Shown: positions 60,687-64,000 of the stretch, one piece after another
Numbering within the stretch: position 1 is the stretch's first letter
How the letters are laid out: each line of letters begins with the position of its first letter
DNA from: Dipetalonema caudispina
Lineage: Eukaryota > Nematoda > Chromadorea > Rhabditida > Onchocercidae
Length of the DNA: 64,000 nucleotides
Direction: 5' to 3'
Assembly: GCA_013365325.1 (NCBI GenBank)
Contig: JABVXV010000025.1
Coordinates: forward strand, 310,001 to 374,000
Position numbers and translations under genes: made by a program
Notes under the pieces: generated by a model
Seen by the model: the letters and a program-made list of their open reading frames with translations, nothing else
What the model was told of the DNA's origin: nothing
Databases searched by the model: none

Positions 60687-62753
60687 AAAAAAAAAGAAAG
60701 AACCAAAACAAAATTTAGTACAGTAGCTATTTCTGGTGCAATTTTGCAGATGTGAATAGATGAGATGATTTGAAATGTTATTAGATACTGCATGAAATGG
60801 AAGGCAATTTTCGGTTTGAAAGCAGTTAATCGGCTTGATATTAGCGCATTGGGATTAAATTAAACGAAAGAGAAGAGAGTTACAAAAAAAACAATAAGCC
60901 ATAAGAAAAATATCAAAATGTTGAGATTGAGTGCAACTCTCAATTTACAATTAATGCAGAGAGATGAAAAACACATGTGATGGTGTGTTCAGAAGCGTAA
61001 ATGTTCATGTTGTAAAATAGATGTGAAGATATGACACGAAAAGCGTTTTATCTCTGCTTCAACAAAATCATAGTTGTGACAAATCTCCAAAAAGGACTAT
61101 ATGTCTGAATCAACACATTCCAGTTGATCATAGAAATATAGAAAAAATTTAAAATCGCATTATTGCTGTTACTTTGCTTCCATAGTTTTTCCATCTGAAA
61201 AACTTCTGAAGTTTTAGGAAACCTTAAAGAGAAACTGTCATGAATAGATCAGGGGACTCCACAAGAGCATTATTAACGAACGGAAAAAAATTATATTCGT
61301 ATTTCAAATTAATGCAAAGGCACGCCTATGGTATCAGTTGCTATGACTAAAACTTTAGAAGAGTTCTGTTCCTAACGTAATCTATCACGTTTCATTGCTT
61401 TTATATTATCGATTTTAATATTAAATAAAAGTAGTAAGAGCTGTAACATGACTTTCATGTAATCACAATTGTTGGAGTAACTACCTTCCCATCAGTTCTT
61501 TTGTCTTATAATGGTTAAATAAAGCACTCCAAAGGTAACGGTCAATGTATCTTTATCAACCTTCCCTTGATCGTTTAACCATTACAATAACTTTCGAGAT
61601 ACCAATCGTTTTTCGTGATATAACATAAACACGGAAACAGATGGTATGGGATATTTTTTTATTATTATACGACTAACAATTTGAAAAACTGCTTTCGAGA
61701 TATACTAGTCGACAAATCCCTGTCAGAGAGTAGTCGAAAATGTTCAATTAAATAATTAGGAAGTGATGTCTGTCAATAAAGTACTTGAAAGAAGCGGTTT
61801 TATGGCAGGTGGGAAACAATTTGAACAATGATGCAATAAAACTAAAAGCAACGAAACATGACATATTAGGAAGAAAATTTTCTTTAAATCTGAAACTAAT
61901 TAATGATGATCAATACCGTGACCCATATTTCAACAGCTAGTCAATTGACTTCATGAAGTATGGAAGTATGAGTAACACACTATCATCTCTTTATGCCGAA
62001 AATCAAACAGGATCAGCAATGGAATAGTTAGCACTACTTTATATTAATAAACAATATTCCTTGCAGAAGCATGATCGGAAACCAAATGATAGATATTTAA
62101 TTGAAAAGATGAAACTTTTAAACTTAATGAAACGAAAGCAGGAAATAATGTGGGTCAGTTGTAACATACTGGAAGTGATCAATAAAAAGATGGAATAAGT
62201 GGGAAAGTTATTTTACAAATGTCTTAAATCACACTAGACAATTACGATTATCTCAAACAGCGGAGTTAAAGTTTTAAGAAATTTCCAAGATATGATGAAG
62301 GAATTGAAGAAAAAAAACCGAAAATTTAAGTCAAAAGGTTTTTTCAAGACTACCGTGGCGATAAATCCCATATCCACAAATAACTTAAGTTCACTATAAA
62401 AAAGAAAAGGATTTAATCTTTCTAATTGTTAAGTAGATTAATGATTAATGCTATCTCACCCCGCTGAGATTATTATGATCATAACCAATGAATGAGGTCT
62501 TAAAGTGACACCTTTCTTGCTGGTGTTGTTCATGAACATCATTTTTGAAACATTCCACTGATACGCGAGGCTCACGCCGTTGCAAAAATTCACCATAACA
62601 TCCAAATGCATTCAAATCATCCGCAGCTTTCAGATCAGATATTATAACCTGTTCGCCTTCCAATATCCCACAGTACTTACCAGTCGGAACAGATAATGGC
62701 CTTTTACAATTCTCTACAGTTCCACGTTTACGTTCGAAAATCAATAAATCCAT
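57821..62753 (-). CDS. tsen-2: tRNA-splicing endonuclease catalytic subunit Sen2/TSEN2
   Basis: Minus exons are 62460-62753, 58671-58779 (tentative) and 57821-58323, giving about 301 residues. The N-terminal 98 residues match the start of TSEN2: FERKRGTVENCKRPLSVPTG, then EGEQVIISDLKAADDLNAFG, then a GEFLQRREPR block. The C-terminal nuclease domain reads YGIRFVRRYATYRYFRCHGW, then GLHCGVDFMLYRDGPEYYHS. Tyr222, His230 and Lys261 fall at the spacing of the known catalytic triad (human Tyr369, His377, Lys416), so it should be active. Together with Sen34, Sen15 and Sen54 the enzyme cuts introns out of pre-tRNAs. It is shorter than the human protein (465) because the variable middle is nearly absent. 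An acceptor (AAATTTCAG) lies eight bases before the ATG. The middle exon fits phase on both sides, but its donor (GTTGAC) is weak. Confidence 0.9.
58780..62459 (-). other. 3.7 kb intron of tsen-2
   Basis: The span lies between the N-terminal exon and the tentative middle exon. It holds a long A tract (60656-60684 with A-rich flank) and other low-complexity sequence. I found no further exon matching TSEN2, nor a nested gene, but short exons could have been missed. Confidence 0.45.
60656..60684 (+). repeat. Poly(A) run of 29
   Basis: A long A homopolymer followed by more A-rich sequence (GGAAAAAAAAAGAAAG), inside the large tsen-2 intron. Confidence 0.9.
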
Positions 62754-64000
62754 ATAATTTTCTGAAATTTTCAAAATTTCCTATTTTAAACGAACAGAAC
62801 ATAGGCAATCATAATAATAATTATCCAAAAGTTACACTGAGAATAACTTATGAAAATACTGGGAGAAGACAGTATCCAAATTTGCTTGGGCAGTTACAAA
62901 CCATTACATCATACAGCAGGCAGCAATGATTAATGAAGAAGAAAGGAAAATGAAAAATGGAAAATTGAAATGAAGAAACAAAGTGTTGATGAATGGATGG
63001 TGTCTATTTCAATTTAATCATATTTCAGAATAACAATACCAAATTCGTATTTAAAACATGCTGAAAGTTTGCACATACTACTAACTATATTATAACCGAA
63101 AGGATATCCTTATTTCCAGCATAAAAAGCCTTCTAACTCATTCCATATTCTTATTTATATAAACGATTAGAGATTGGGATAGTAAAAAAAGCGTAGATCA
63201 TTGGAATAAGGATGACTGATAAGTAAAACTTGAATAAGATGAAAGAAATAATAAATGAAAGGAACAGATTGTACCTGTCTTCGTAATGCTCCTTAATGTG
63301 CTCAATGGCACAGGGTAACAAAGCGATAAAAAACAAAATTAGCAAGCAGTGTGGCCCACCAAATCGATCTGCTGTTCACAAGACTCTTCCTACAAATATT
63401 CATTGATGTGAGATATTATATAAATGGTAAGATAATTTAGACACAGTGCACTAAGGTATCTTTGATGCGTAATGATGAAAGTTGAAACATCCATTCTTTC
63501 AACAACAATATGACTGACATCAAGAAGTTATCTTTCTGTTGGTCACATTCAAAGGCGTTGTTGACAGGAAGGATAATATGCAATGATAAAGAGAACACTG
63601 ATAGCACTGGTCGATACACGATGATATATCACTGATCATAAAGGTGAGGATGAGTATCTGGCAGGAAACCCGCCAAAATGCGAACACACAGCAAACAAGA
63701 AAGGATGAGAAAGGAAAGAGGTAGAAAAAAAATGGCATAATTATAAGGAGAGAAGACAAAAACTGAAGATATTTGGAGATGGATTCAGGCATAAATCTCT
63801 CACATATCGCAGATGCGGTAATTTCAGAATGGTAAGCTCATTTCAGTTTATGACGGAATAATGAATATAACAACAGGACTTATTCTCTGGTTGAGTTTTG
63901 CATCTCATTCTTGTCTCACACTATTTGCACCTTTCCACTTTTGAATCCCGATCTCCGTCAAAGAGTAGAAAAACAAATCTCACTTTTTTCGCTTACGACA
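62754..64000. other. tsen-2 upstream region with one possible exon
   Basis: Expected to hold the tsen-2 promoter. Apart from a possible membrane-protein exon at 63275-63371 (listed separately), nothing coding is supported. A short frame near 63860 reads MNITTGLILWLSF and ends after 27 codons. Confidence 0.35.
63275..63371 (-). CDS. Possible exon of an unidentified membrane protein
   Basis: On the minus strand, after GAACAG (or GAACAGCAG), an open segment reads DRFGGPHCLLILFFIALLPC then AIEHIKEHYEDR. It ends at GACAG^GTACAA in phase 2. The hydrophobic run is long enough to cross a membrane and the flanks look protein-like. No partner exon was found downstream before tsen-2. If real, it may belong to a gene extending past 64000, or be an isolated relic. 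Confidence 0.2.

Noticed and set aside
63437..63792. Hydrophobic Ser/Phe/Leu-rich minus-strand frames of 60 and 90 codons
   Set aside because: Low-complexity reverse of a purine-rich stretch, no splice support.
1..64000. tRNA, rRNA, SL RNA, CRISPR or transposon sequences
   Set aside because: Looked for T-loop consensus, long direct or inverted repeats and transposase-like frames; none could be supported by eye.

Overview
The window is nuclear DNA from an animal, very probably a parasitic nematode of clade III (filarial or related). It is AT-rich and holds compact multi-exon genes. Introns end in TTTTCAG/TTTAG-type acceptors, and several start codons sit just behind an isolated acceptor, as expected for SL trans-splicing. 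The fkb-6-like gene has exactly the 431-codon length I recall for the C. elegans protein. I reconstructed genes by hand from splice sites and frame continuity. No transcript, alignment or database search was available, so family names rest on recognised motifs and memory of the families.

Layout. 1-0.8 kb (+): last two exons of an ACBD3/GCP60-type GOLD-domain Golgi protein. 0.8-9.9 kb: long non-coding stretch. 9.9-19.5 kb (+): two small secreted Ly-6/three-finger-like, probably GPI-anchored proteins. They flank a 10-exon disordered acidic protein with an RVxF-like motif and a 72-codon gene of unknown function; a candidate 35-residue secreted peptide follows. 22.2-24.9 kb (-): complete FKB-6 (FKBP52-like) immunophilin with a GC-AG intron. 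It is divergent from a small single-pass membrane protein at 25.6-26.7 kb (+).

27-29 kb: a TG-rich microsatellite and a possible membrane microprotein. 29.0-44.3 kb (+): the dominant gene, about 30 exons, encoding a roughly 1,554-residue protein. It has a CCDC141-like spectrin/coiled-coil half, six I-set Ig domains and a titin/kettin-like tail. 44.8-46.1 kb (-): a LAMP-family lysosomal membrane protein, tail-to-tail with the spectrin-Ig gene. 47.6-50.0 kb (-): a SPATA7-like ciliary protein with possible extra 5' exons to about 51 kb.

51.2-56.0 kb: two convergent paralogues sharing a repeated VDEhD module that I do not recognise, carried on phase-1/1 exons. This is the most novel-looking system in the window. 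57.8-62.8 kb (-): TSEN2/Sen2, the catalytic tRNA-splicing endonuclease subunit, with Tyr/His/Lys intact and a 3.7 kb intron. 62.8-64 kb: promoter-like sequence with one possible membrane-protein exon.

The genes do not form an obvious pathway. Most are single-copy eukaryotic housekeeping or structural genes: Golgi scaffold, chaperone partner, sarcomere-type scaffold, lysosome, cilium and tRNA splicing. Lineage-specific small genes lie between them. No rRNA, tRNA, CRISPR or recognisable transposon was seen.
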